Notes under the pieces: model-generated
The model's input: only the letters and a program-made list of their open reading frames with translations
The model's database searches: none
What the model was told of the DNA's origin: nothing
Shown here: piece by piece, positions 34,795 through 46,022 of the stretch
How positions within the stretch are numbered: position 1 is the stretch's first letter
Layout: the number at the start of each line of letters is the position of its first letter
Translations under genes and position numbers: made by a program
DNA from: Liopterus haemorrhoidalis
Taxonomy: Eukaryota; Arthropoda; Insecta; Coleoptera; Dytiscidae
Assembly (NCBI GenBank): GCA_963971575.1
Contig: OZ020611.1
Location: 224,308,260-224,372,259, forward strand
Reading direction: 5' to 3'
Length of the DNA stretch: 64,000 nt

Positions 34795-35720
34795 CAAGGT
34801 GTCTCAAAAGAAATTTTATATTTATTTAGCTTACTGCGTGAACGCAACGTATTCGAGGGGCGCGGGGGTTATGTCAATCGGTAGCCTGGCTCTTGGGAAT
34901 TTACTCGCTATGGAGCGTTTCTCGGGAGTAGACCGCGCGTTATGCGTGCGAAAGTTTTACAAAAACGGTGATTCGGCGACCGTAGCGCGTAGAAAATTCT
35001 GCAGTATTCGAGGTTTTCGCCACTTAAATGATGCGCCAAGCATTCCTCTCATTCAACATTGGGTTAAAAAGTTTGAAGAGACTGGTACAACGCTGGATAA
35101 ATCAAAATCCGGGCGACCTAGGTCATCAAGAACGGTAGAAAACGTGGAGAATGTTAATCAGTCTGTTCGTGACGACCCGAACCTTTCAATTCGGAAGCGC
35201 GCAAGTGCTTTAAATGTGTATAGATCATCATTACATCGCATTATGCACAAAGACCTAAAGCTGCACCCCTACAAAATTCAATTGGTGCAAGATTCACACA
35301 CGTCCAATATGTCTCTGCCACGTGTTCGTGAAATTTTCTCAGGCAAATTGATCTCCCGGAGAGGTGACATAAATTGGCCTCCACGCAGTCCAGATTTAAC
35401 CCCTGTAGAATTTTTCCTATGGGGTTATCTTAAATCTAAAGTTTACGCCAATAAACCGACTTCACTAGCGCATTTGAAATAAAATATCCGTCACGAAATG
35501 GCAGGCATCCCTGAGTCCACCTGCCGAGACGTCATAAGTAATTTTACTGTTCGATTAAATGAGTGCCGAGAACGCGAGGGTCTACATTTAGACGATATTA
35601 TTTTAAAGACATAAATCCGCAAAAAGTGTATTTTAATAATTAATAAACATTTTTTCTATATACGGCTTACTTTTTTTTTAATCGATCCACTAAATATAAA
35701 ATTTCTTTTGAGACACCTTG
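34795..35720 (+). mobile_element. DD41D mariner-like element, copy 3 (internally deleted)
   Basis: 926 bp, with TIRs beginning CAAGGTGTCTCAAAAGAAAT and TA on both sides (34793-34794, 35721-35722). It sits two bases beyond the target duplication of the preceding hAT. Relative to copy 2 it lacks about 380 bp between the KIQLVQ and SHTSNMS regions, at a different join from copy 1. Confidence 0.9.
34910..35613 (+). pseudogene. mariner-like transposase, internally deleted and truncated
   Basis: The ATG at 34910 gives MERFSGVDRALCVRKF. The frame runs through the helix-turn-helix region, crosses the deletion in frame after KIQLVQD, and continues SHTSNMSLPRVREI to SPDLTPVEFFLWGYLK. A G-to-T change makes TAA after AHLK (35480-35482); the C-terminal remainder is still readable to about 35613. 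The first two catalytic aspartates are deleted and the third position reads E (TPVE). Inactive. Confidence 0.87.
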
Positions 35721-35722
35721 TA

Positions 35723-36866
35723 CATATATATCATTGTAGTTATATAGCAATTCAAAAGTATATCTCAATTTACTCTAATGTAACAATATAAAGTTAATTT
35801 TGAAAAAATGTAAGTGATCATTTGCAGAATTTTTTATGGGGATGTATTCATTCCTCGGTGTGTTAGGTATTACGAATCTATTATTATGCAATTTAAATGT
35901 ATGAAGCACGTGTTTTGTTGCTGTAAACGAAGTTTTAATGCACTTTTTACTATTCTTTTAGGTAATTTTCTTTGATTATCTTCCATTTTTAATCCGGTCT
36001 TTTGTTAATCCCTACAACCTATCCCCCATTAGTCAGAAATAACGAGGTTCGACTGTACTTTTTGACGCAGAGCTACAAATCTATCAGTCGTGGAACCCAC
36101 CAGAATGGTGCAGCTAAATGAGAACGATTCATCAAGCGATGCATCAAATAGTAAATGCAAATCCATAAAATGCAAAACATCATTAGTCACGATTTTTCTG
36201 CTTATAATATATAGAATAAAAAGAAATATCTGTGATGTACGAGAGCCAAGTTTATCTTTATTATGAATTTTGCTTGTTTTCTTTAACTTATTTCTGTATC
36301 TGTAATGTATGTGGTGTCAGTAAACATCCAATAACTTCTAAATAAATTGGATGGTTTTATTGGAATTTTATGACTTTCTTGGAAGTCTTGCGGTGAATTT
36401 TCTTGTAGTTGTATTTACAATTTTATTGCTTAGTTTGTTTATTAATTTTGTTTAAAAAAAAACTCTCTATGTATTTTTAAGTTTAATGGCGTAAAGGCTG
36501 TTTTACCTTATACTTTTCACTACACTTTCAAACTGACGTCATACAATTTTTTTTAGTAATAGTAGCGGCCGAAAATAATATTCAACACCTTCTTTTGTTC
36601 GTTAAAATAACTCTGCACTAGTGTTTGACATTAATAAACCGTTAGAAATGGTTTTACGAACAGAGCTAAGGATAACCTTTGCTAATGGTAGCTTGACAAA
36701 ATAAATGCATATTAGGCAACCTGCTATACTTAAAGGGGCAAATTCCCTTTCTGTTTCCGCAGGGCTTCATAACAAACAAAGCTAAGGCATAGAGCCATGC
36801 TGTGTCTATATTATATGACGTAATTTGGTTTATATAGGGCATGCACTGTCCATCTTGATTATTGGT
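35723..36866. other. unassigned DNA with an orphan pogo-like end
   Basis: At about 36042-36057 the string ACGAGGTTCGACTGTA resembles a pogo/Tigger right terminus followed by TA, but no partner was found. Otherwise no gene recognised. Confidence 0.35.
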
Positions 36867-36867
36867 C

Positions 36868-38555
36868 TGAAGGTGCCTGTCCACTTGAGATTACTCGCGA
36901 GAGTAACTCTCGATAGCAACTCTCACAGGCTGGTCCACTAGAGAGCTGATTTCGACCTGATGTACTCTCGAGAGTACCCGGCGAGCTGCTCGCCGAGAAC
37001 ACTCTCGCGAGAACTTTCAAACCACTTGATCCGTTGTGAAGAGTAGTCTAGATGGCGTCGTACTATAGAAAGGTCGCAGCTGCTGTAATAATTCTAACTA
37101 TTCCTAAAAAAATAAAAAGTTGAATAAAAAAAATCTGCTGGATTAAGTCATGGATTGATAGAAGAAGTGTTTTTGGTGCCTTCAATAATTTCTGGAAATC
37201 AAAAATGAAATTTTGCACTTGTTTAATAATAAAGTTGAATTGATTAATATTATTAAAAATGTATTTACTTTTTATAATTCTCTTATAAAATTTATTTTAA
37301 ATATTATTAATAAAATTGCAAATAATAAATAGTTGAAGCTATAGCTTGTACTAAAAAATATTTAATAGAAGTTTCAAAGGAATATGATTTTTCTTTTTTC
37401 TTAATAAAGGAATGTAAAGTAAAAGAAAGGAAAGTAAATTAATTTCTAATCCAAAATTTCTAAAAATTTCGATAAAGCATCATAACAGCTAGAGAAGTAC
37501 GTAGGATTTTGTTTTAAATTGATTTTTTCAAAAATTGCGTCATTTTGAAAAAAAAGTGAAAAAGAAATCCGAAAAAAACGCCCGAAAATTGTTAATAACA
37601 ATTGAAATATTCAATATAAAAAAAAAAAATCCTACGTACTTCCAAGCAGACACTAGTTGTGAATATGCTGTAAAAATTTCAAGTTAATCAAACAAAAATT
37701 GTTTGAGATATCTTTACGGCCAGTTTGAAAAACGTTATTTCGAGAAAAACGCGTTTTAAGTTTAAAGTACCTAAGTGAAACAGTGAAAGGCGCCGCGCTA
37801 CTTTTAAAATTTTTAACACTTAGAAGTTTTTTCATTATATGACACTTTGCCACGTGATTTCTATGATGATAAGGTATAGTTTAAAGCAAACAAAAACTTT
37901 CGATTTTTTGAAAATTCTACTATGGTCTACCCCCTTAAGTTAAATCTATTAAATGTAATTACTAAAATAATTTAATAAGTTTATTTTGGGCTCTACTTAA
38001 TTATTTGGGGGTAATTAGTTATTAATAAAGGTAAAAATTTACATTATTTATCAAAATAATTCTTTTAGTCATGCACATAATGTTTTAAACTTTATTTTAA
38101 TAAAAAAACATGTATATTTTTATTTTTAAAGTGAATTAAATTTAAATTAATTAATTATTTCTAATGAAATAAAAAAATTTGGTTAATAGGTTGGTAATTT
38201 TCTAAATTTGGGGATATAAAATTATCTAATAAACATTATATTTTTCATTCTGTCACGGTAATCGACACATTTCACGTTCCACAAAATTTTCCGGAGTTTG
38301 TACAAGTCGATTATTTTATTTCTTTCCTCCGTTGACCAATTTTTGAACATCTTGTAAACAGACAGCTCTCGATAGCACTCAGAATTCGAACACAGTTCGT
38401 ATTTGGCGAGCTACTATCGGAGAGTGTAGGAAGCACGTGTCCACTAGCGAGCGCGTTGAGATAAGTTAGCTCTCAGAGAGTAACTCGCCACTTTCCGCGA
38501 GTTACTCTCAGAGGTGTCTCGCTACTATTTACTCTCAAGTGGACAGGCACCTTCA
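36868..38555. mobile_element. inverted-repeat transposon with MADF exon (Harbinger-like)
   Basis: About 1.69 kb bounded by a perfect 23-bp inverted repeat starting TGAAGGTGCCTGTCCACTTG. For about 150 bp inside each end there are repeated palindromic words of the type ACTCTCGCGAG, ACTCTCGAGAG and CTCGCCGAG, likely protein-binding sites. A short MADF-domain frame lies on the minus strand near the right end. MADF/Myb-like proteins accompany the transposase in PIF/Harbinger elements, but the flanking triplets (TGA and TCA) do not match, so the superfamily is inferred. No DDE transposase was seen. Confidence 0.68.
38222..38350 (-). CDS. truncated MADF-domain protein of a transposon
   Basis: The ATG at 38350 opens 42 codons (FKNWSTEERNKIIDLYKL, then LWNVKCVDYRDR) ending at TAA 38222. 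The pattern W-x-E-E, I-I-x-L-Y, L-W and D-Y-R-D-R matches the first half of a MADF (Myb/SANT-like) DNA-binding domain. The rest of the domain (about 45 residues) is missing, through deletion or because it lies in another exon. In Harbinger-type elements such proteins help the transposase bind the ends; here only a relict remains. Confidence 0.6.
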   Translation of the reverse strand: MFKNWSTEERNKIIDLYKLRKILWNVKCVDYRDRMKNIMFIR

Positions 38556-39348
38556 AGGCGCCGGTGTTCGTATAGTAATTGCCAGCGGTTTATTATCGTC
38601 AGCCGCACGCGCACAGTTCGTAGGCTAGCATTAAAATTACTGTGCTTGTATCGTATAATAATAAACCATTGGAAATGACACTAGGAACAGACCTATTATT
38701 TTAAAATTGTTATATTTAGATTTAAAATTCCTTTCATTAGAATTCCGTTCGAATCTTTTCCTGGTTTCTCAGTTCTTCGCAATCTATTTCCTAACAATCT
38801 TGAGATAAACCCATGACATAGTTTAGTAGTAAAAACACTGATAAAAGTTATAAATTTTAATAGATACCAGCATTGCTAACTTTTTGACATTTTAATCATA
38901 TTTAAGTAGAAAAATCAATAGCTTATAATAGATATATATGTGCCATTATTTAGCTGCTATACTCGAAACAAGTTCATAAAGTTCACAAATATTGGATTTG
39001 GTTAGATTAGAATATTTCCTGCTGAAAACAATATCCGGAGTTCAGACCGGGCGATATTATTTGGAGATAAAAAAGTTAGTTTTTGTTTCGATCACGAATA
39101 GTTTCTCATGGAAGTTATTTAATTTAACTAAAAGGAAACAGTGTACATATTAGGATTGCATCGATTAATCGGCAGATAATCGGTAATCGGCCATTTCGGA
39201 CATTATACCGATTAATCGGTTTTGATAATTGGCCATTCTTGTTTTTATTATTATTTATTTTTTTTTTTAAATAAATAAATAATAAATAAAACATGTTCAT
39301 ACATAATAATTTCACAAATAAAATAAAAAATTAAGTACAATTAATACA
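38556..39348. other. unassigned AT-rich DNA
   Basis: Contains a short cluster of CGATTAATCGG and similar words at 39155-39240. No gene recognised. Confidence 0.4.
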
Positions 39349-39840
39349 TTAATAAATGACTTCTTCCTGACTGAGGGTATTGAAAATGCTTCTTTTAAAT
39401 CCGACTAGTGTTCTGCAAAAGATATCTGCTGTGTTATGAATACTGCAGCAGACAGAATTATATAAACGACAGATCCTGTCAATGGTGACATCACTTCCGT
39501 AGCAGGTTCTGTGTCGGGATACTATGAAGGTGTCATTTGTCCTTGTCGAACGAATAGGTACCATTCTTTCTAAAAGTTGCGGCGAAGAAAAACTCCATTG
39601 ACGAGTTTATGGAGCAAGCATAATCTGCCCATATCCCGCCTCATTCGAAGCGAATCAATATCGACTAATTTTCTCCGTTGATCTTGAGACAACATGGTGT
39701 AATTGATGTACGATTTGTGTAGTAGTAATTTAATTAACCTGTTCTGTACATGTTCTAATCGGTTGGAGTATGTGGATTGATACTATAGACCCCAAGTCGA
39801 CACTTTGCAAATGAAATCGACCCCAGCTTTAAGCTGACTA
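39349..39840 (-). pseudogene. non-LTR reverse transcriptase C-terminal fragment
   Basis: On the minus strand the region reads STYSNRLEHVQNRLIKLLLH, then DIDSLRMRRDMGRLCLLHKL, and in a second frame (39349-39564) MVPIRSTRTNDTFIV to a C-terminal GFKRSIFNTL. This is the post-RT tail seen in CR1/jockey-type LINEs: a region of the type NRxExVQxRxxxxL, then LxxRR, then a short arginine-rich end. A frameshift separates the halves. A hAT-like right end (TTTGGAAACCCTG) adjoins near 39886. Confidence 0.6.
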
Positions 39841-39962
39841 AGCTCCAGAGGGCCGATATCGACCCCGTTTGGAAACCCTGCTGTAGAGAAACGCTATTCC
39901 CGAACCAGCGAATTTGGAAACTGAATCAGAAAATGAGGTGGAAGTTCCTTTTTATTTATATA

Positions 39963-41275
39963 CCAAGTAGGGACATAAATACTGTTACAAATATTTTATG
40001 AAATAAAATTAAAACTACAATTAAGTTTTTCACCAAATTTTATTGACCTTTGTACTTATACATAAGTTATCCATAATTGGTATAATTATTCAAAATGGCC
40101 ACCTTTGGCTTTAATGCAGGCCTTAAGTCGTACAGGCCAAGCATCGATAGTCGCACGTACGACTTCCATGGTAAAATTGACTACAGCTCGAGCTAAAGCC
40201 TCTTTCAGAGATTCAATATTTGGATATCGTTTGTGGCAAACCATGTCCTCTAAAACGGTCTATAGCTTTTAATCTAAAGGATACAAATCTGGACTTGCAG
40301 CGGGCCAATCTTCTACGCCGATAAAATTAGGAACATTGTTTAAAAGTCACGTTTGGCTTGTCTTATAAGCCTTATGGCCTGGAACAAAATCCTGCTGGAA
40401 TGTCCATGACTGATCTTGAAAGAGAGTATGATTGAGGGGTTTCACAACATCGTCCAGGACCGTTTGTTGGTAGACTCTAGCTGATATTTCACCCCTTTTT
40501 CATAAAAATGAAGGTCAGTTACTCCATCATAGGAAACGCCGCACCAAACCATCACTGAAGCTGGGTGGTCACCTTTTTCTATCCTTGGAACTACTTCCGC
40601 GGCTTCAATAGATGACCTGGCATAAACCCTGTCATTTTGTTTGTTGCATTTTTCCTGTATAGTAAAAATTTTCTCGTTGGTAAAAAGGATTTTTTTGTGT
40701 TTGTCGTCTGCGTACTTGATTAACAAGCGTTTCGATTTTTCGACCCTATTTTTTTTTAAGAGACACAGTTAGTAACTATCCAGTGCGGCGTTTGAAGGCC
40801 CCAAGACCCAAGGCTTTTTTCAAAATACGCGCCATTGATATTCGCGAAATTTTCATTTCCCGGGACAAGTTTTTATTTTCGCAACGGATTTCTTGCTATT
40901 CTGGCCTTAACAACTTTGATAGCTTGTGGCGTGCGTACTGTTCTCGGGCGCCCGGATCTTTTTCGGTCTTTTATGTCCCCAGTTTCCTCAAACTATTTAA
41001 TGCACCGATACACAAACATTCGGCTAATGCCGAGTGGACGTAGCGTCTTAAAAATGTTAGATTTTTCCATCTTACATTTATAAAGCGCAATAACTGCAAT
41101 TCGGTTTTCTTTTCTGACCATTCTATGGTAACACACAACACAAAATCAAATTATTTCCACAGTAAAGTAATTGATAGGTTAACTCACGATTATCACCTAT
41201 TTAAATTTGGGTGCGTTCATTTGTATTATTTTTATTGGATGCGTTCATTAGTGTAACTGTATTTATGTCCCTACT

Positions 41276-41278
<3 letters not shown>
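39963..41278 (-). mobile_element. DD37D (maT-like) mariner element
   Basis: A 1316-bp element with TA on both sides (39961-39962, 41279-41280). Inverted repeats: left AGTAGGGACATAAATACTGT, right (complement) AGTAGGGACATAAATACAGT, 19 of 20 identical. The right target TA lies in, or seeded, a (TA)n tract. The decayed transposase reads on the minus strand. Confidence 0.88.
40262..41121 (-). pseudogene. maT-like mariner transposase, decayed
   Basis: The ATG at 41121 gives MVRKENRIAVIALYKC with a helix-turn-helix (LRPLGISRMFVYRCIK) and the linker RSGRPRTVRTPQAIK. The catalytic part shows KILFTNEKIFTI (N where the first D is expected), ASVMVWCGVSYDGVT, WTFQQDF and SPDLYPLD. I count 38 codons between the second and third acidic residues, one more than DD37D because of an extra codon. 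Several stops and frameshifts are present, including TGA for W. Inactive. Confidence 0.82.

Positions 41279-41317
<39 letters not shown>
41279..41317. repeat. (TA)n microsatellite
   Basis: About 19 TA dinucleotides directly abutting the mariner right end; the target TA is its first unit. Confidence 0.95.
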
Positions 41318-41320
<3 letters not shown>

Positions 41321-41654
41321 GTTTTAACATGTTCGTAATTCGATTTTCTCAACTTTGTCAAGATTTGACTTGGTCAATTTTCGCAGTAAGTTCATATGTT
41401 CACTGTAACAACGTTATTTTGGTATATGGTTGGCTGAATGCTCCCAATAAACCATCCCTTCTGGTTAACTCGTTTTAATCAGTAAATCGATAACAATTTT
41501 TGTTATGATTGGTGTATTAGATTTTTAGATGTATTAGATAAAAGTAGAGTGGAGTTGAATAACTAATGTAGTGGTACTCTATCGAATAATTTGAGCTTAT
41601 CTGATTAATATCAAGTGTTATGACGACAATAAAAAAACTTTATTTTTATATATA

Positions 41655-41904
41655 AGACATTTTTAGGATTTCGTAGGAAATTATTTTATTCAACTAAGAC
41701 TCGTGGGTTGTTTAGCTGTCTCTCTGTACAGAAGGAGTGTTAGTCAAGCGGCTGTATGGAGAGATTTGGAATATTGTATGAATGTACAGTTCTTTGACCC
41801 GCCTATAGGAAAAATCATGCGATTTCGAAAAATACAGTTCTCGGGGAAAATGTACAGACACTCGAATTTGGTTGTAGCAAGTATGTAAATGATGGATTCA
41901 CGGT
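41655..41904 (+). mobile_element. Helentron/DINE-like 5' fragment
   Basis: TTTTTAGGATTTCGTAGG is followed by a short TGTCTCTCTG stretch and then TTTGACCCGCCTATAGG, the conserved order of the family 5' half. The similarity fades near the MITE at 41905. Confidence 0.5.
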
Positions 41905-42075
41905 CAGAAGTGTCCGCAGAAAATTTTTTAGGGGAACAAAACTTGGATTTATGTAATAGAAATTTTAAATATAGTGTAAAAAAAAGTAAAAATATTCTTT
42001 TGCCTATTCCACTCGAGAAAAATGTTGTCCACATGGGGCATGCGCCCCGTTTGCACTCCTCTGCGGACGCCTAAG
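41905..42075. mobile_element. 171-bp hAT MITE, degenerate
   Basis: Left CAGAAGTGTCCGCAG and right (complement) CTTAGGCGTCCGCAG, 12 of 15 identical, related to the terminus CATAGGCGCCCGCA at 32019. Flanking 8-mers TTCACGGT and TTTACGGC agree at 6 of 8. An older copy of the same MITE group. Confidence 0.6.
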
Positions 42076-42083
42076 TTTACGGC

Positions 42084-42740
42084 TATAATGGACAAATACA
42101 GATATAGATTTTAATTTAAACGTACGAGGGAAGGATGTAAAATGGTGCGAATGAAAAAGAGATGTTTTTAGGCCGGCAAGGTCAGTATAATATCATCCGT
42201 AAAATTTTATGGCTTTTTGGGATATAGTTGTATAAGATCCCATTTTTGCTCCAAAAATTGGTTCTCATGATCTATCCGGCTGGTAGGACCACTTTTGCCC
42301 TTTTTGGAGTTGAGCAACAGCGATAAATCTACTCTTTGGACTGTCCTTTGGTCCCTGGCTTATAATAATGGGCTCACGTTTTATTCATGAATTATTGAAC
42401 CTCTCCCAACGCTCGGCAGTTCAATGGCTTTTCATTTTCTCCGGCATTTTGTTTTCTTCCTTCCAACATCCGAATCTTATAACGTTTTACTTACTTTCTT
42501 TGCAAACATTTCGTCGCAATTTTTGTAATTTATCCACTTTTGCACCGTGTTACGGTTATTAGTTCGCTGTTTTTGCAGTAGAACTTGTTATTACAAGCCT
42601 AATATTAAAAAAATTACAGATAGATTTCACTCATCACTGATACAGTGAATAATGGTTATAACAAGTAAATGTTCTTGGTTACCAGACGCTCGTTATAACT
42701 AAGCAGAACCGTAGTAACAGCCTGGCATTGGTGCACTTGC
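42084..42740. other. unassigned DNA
   Basis: There are pogo-like words near 42577 (CAGTAGAACTTGTTATTAC) and 42705 (CTCGTTATAACTAAGCAG). They may bound a decayed pogo element, but no frame between them can be read with confidence. Confidence 0.3.
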
Positions 42741-42870
42741 CAGGGGCGCCATTGTGTGTATTTGGGCATTGAGAGGTAAGGACTTTTTTTTGCTCATTAG
42801 TTGTATTTGAGAGATGAGGACCTTTTTTTGCTCTTCAGTTGTATTTGGGAGATGAGAACTTTTTTTTTTT
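42741..42870 (+). mobile_element. hAT left end with satellite monomers
   Basis: CAGGGGCGCCATTGTGTG is followed by two to three monomers related to the satellite of 30262-31492 (AAGGACTTTTTTTTGCTCAT, then GATGAGGACCTTTTTTTGCTC). It links the satellite to the same hAT group at a second locus. No right terminus was found. Confidence 0.6.
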
Positions 42871-42879
42871 CATCACTTT

Positions 42880-44280
42880 GTGGGGAGCTACGATATATAA
42901 ATATGAAATGTCACGGTTGACTGATTTATTTATTTCATTTGTACATACTCTGTACATCCCTCACATTATGGGTTCCAAGACTTGCGAGCGGATCAAGTCT
43001 GGACCCCCCTTATTAGTCCGCTAGCTGGTTGCTATGATTCTTGGAAGGATTAAGGGTTGTTTCAATTAAACTCAACATTTTAGCTAATCTACTTTAATTA
43101 CGATTACGGTTTAAATATTTACACTAATTACAATAGACTTACAATTACGTCGATACAGCTAAATCCAAAAGAGACACACATTCGCACACACTAGACACAC
43201 TTACACCAAACACTAATTTAACCACTGGACACCACAGTCCTGACTGACATCCTCTAAAACCATTTATCTCTCACATGTCTTTAGCTGGGCACTACACTAA
43301 CGTTCATACGGAATTACTTGTTACCTTATTTCGACTCGCCCAAACGCTCTAAATGTCTCTAACCCATGTCTCTTAAAAACCAACTCCAAAACATAACATG
43401 GTCTTAACCATACGACGGCTTAAGCTGAACTCTAAACATGACTTAACATTATGAAGGTTTACAATCTACTCTAAAATGCTTACATCGCCCACCTGTTAAA
43501 TGTCATTTAACACTTCTTGATTGTCGGTCTTGTACTATCTTAAAATTCATAATTTATTGGTGATAACTCAGATAAATATCCCATTAGAAAATATCCCAAT
43601 CATCATATTTATATCTCAGACAGAATTTAATTATTATTTATGTGCTTATGGTTGACGTATATTTATTTAACACAATAATTTACGATTCACTTTTCATGTT
43701 CCATTGACAAAGTGTCAAGTTGCAATAATAAACAATCTCCCGTTATCTTAAATGCCCTTTCTAAGAAATAGATTATTTTTTGTATCGTTTAACAGATTAA
43801 ATATTTTACTCTAATTGAATGATTATAATGAATTTATTTATGAAATTTTATTCATGAAATAATACCAAAATTACCTCCCTTACTTGTATTCTGGAAGTGG
43901 AAGTGAGGCGCTATTGTAAGTTAATTTAATTGATTTACTTTATTTGCCAAGGGCGTCAAAAACATTGCTACGACTCCGTAACTAAGTTTGACTGTATAAG
44001 TTATTAGTTTGCTATAAGTAGTTGGCTACTATTAGATTTAATCATCGTTATAAATAATTTTAAGAATTCAAAATCGTTTAAATACTGAGAATTAATTCAA
44101 TTTGATGCAGTTTTATTCATTTATATTCAATTAGAAAACAAACTATGCTCGTTAAAACAGTTTGAAAATTGTATTGAATAAATAAACCCTCTTAAAATAG
44201 AGTGTAAATAAACAGTTTCAATTGAACATGTTTGTGAAGTGTTTATGTCTGAGTTTTCTGTAGTTTGTTTCACCAGCATA
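42880..44280. other. unassigned DNA
   Basis: From about 43060 to 43500 the base composition changes (A/C-rich on the plus strand), reminiscent of the non-coding part of a retroelement, but no ends or frames support a call. Near 43975-43998 a pogo-like right terminus, AAGTTTGACTGTA, is present without a partner. Confidence 0.3.
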
Positions 44281-44284
44281 TTCA

Positions 44285-45357
44285 AATGATGAGGGTACTA
44301 TGAAATTTCTGCTTTTTGATATAATCAGAACAGTTGTTCATAATATTTATGCACATATTTTTCTGAAAAAAATCTCCATAGCCAAAAATGTGCTTCAAAA
44401 AGTTCTTTTCGCGCACCCTCTTCCCCAAACGAGTTATATTAAAAATCTGAAAAAATTATAAGCTACGTCCATCGATCTGCGCCGGAAACATGTATGAAAA
44501 GTATTGCAGTTTTTGTGTTTTTGACAAAATTAATTATTTTTTTAATTCATGGCTAAATTATAGCTAACAAAGTTATGGATTTTTTGTATTTGCGGTTAAG
44601 ATAGTGCGTGTCTTTTTTTTAATAAAAAATATAACAAATTTTTTTCAACCGTTGGGACTGAGTTCTTATGTGTATACTCTACGCATATGAACACCACACT
44701 ACACACTACACTGTAGAGTGTACTTTGCAGAGTTAAGTTATTTTATTATACGTTGTGATTCCATCGATTGTTTGAATTACTTAAGATTTTTGTTTTTAAG
44801 GTATCAAAGAGGAATTATCCATTTATAGTAAAGAAATACTTATAAATTAAATATCACATTGTTAATAGTGGGAAATACGTTTCTGAAATAGAAAAAAAAT
44901 GAAGCCATTTATCAATATATTTCTTATTAAGATAATGATGAGTTGAATACGAAGCAAATTCAGAAAAAAAGTATTTTTGGCAAATTTAAATTTGCAAAGG
45001 TATATTTAAATTTTGTTTTAAAATTAAATGGAAGCTCTTATATTCTGTTCAAAATCAAGAAAATGTAGAAAATCCAAAATTTGGTCGAACTCTCGTAGTT
45101 CGTTGGCTGTTGAGCCGTTAAATTTATGCGGGAGCCAATAGGGTGGCGACTCAGTCTTTTACGTGATTTTATTACTATTTCTGCATTTCGAACAGGGTAT
45201 AGTACTCAAATAACGAATAAAAGTGATTGTCAAAAATTGTTGAATTAGATATGACTATAGAACAAATATTTCCAGACATCCAGTATTATGGTGGCTTCTG
45301 ATACTTACTAAATACCTGCAAAACCCTGAAATGTGTGAAAATTCACACTTCACATAA
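44285..45357 (+). mobile_element. Helentron/DINE-like 3' part (subfamily 2)
   Basis: The core begins near AGGGTACTATGAAATTT, passes GCGCACCCTCTTCC, and ends with AAATACCTGCAAAACCCTG and the hairpin GTGTGAAAATTCACAC (about 45334-45349). The stretch before the 3' end (CCAGACATCCAGTATT) is shared with the copy at 48547-51370 but not with copies A-D, which defines a subfamily. The 5' end is missing. Confidence 0.6.
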
Positions 45358-45832
45358 ATATTTCTTGATTAGATGAGTTACGTCCGTAAGTTAGTAATTA
45401 TAGTTGAAGGTAATGGGATTCGGACCAGTCAGAAAATAAAAACAAATTTATTAACTTCGCTAACGTTTCGATTTTAATTTAAATCTTCATCAGAGCTTAG
45501 TTAATAGTCACGATATAAAATAACAATTTTATATCATAAGATACTCATTATGAAACTGAATTGAGTGTTATAATGAGTTTCATTATGACAATAAACATTT
45601 TATTTCATAAAATTGATAAAATGGTTCAATAACCAGCAATTTTTGGTAAACATAACTGATAGCTACCTTGAAAAATATAAAACTGTTAAACCAGTCTAGC
45701 CAGTCGCTTCCTTCACATACTAAATTCCCTAATCGGGTTTGATTTTATAATGCATATTTATTATTTTAAAAGGCAAGAAAAAACAAAATAGAAAAAAATT
45801 TGTAAAAAAACTCATCACTGGAATCACTCATT
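45358..45832. other. unassigned DNA
   Basis: No recognisable feature. Confidence 0.35.
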
Positions 45833-46022
45833 TTGGAATGTAGGTAAAGGGTACTTGATGTTATTGTTACATAGCTGTCAAAGTGAAATTATAGGAATAA
45901 ATATGTTTTACAATATTTTGTGAACCTGTTTTACTATTTTATCAACAAGTAAATTAATACAAATGTATATAAAACCATATTTTTGCATGACACGTCCCTA
46001 AAAAAATATATGTATATATATA

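Noticed and set aside
40783..41083. Overlapping plus-strand frames of 82-86 codons
   Set aside because: They are antisense to the maT-like transposase remnant.
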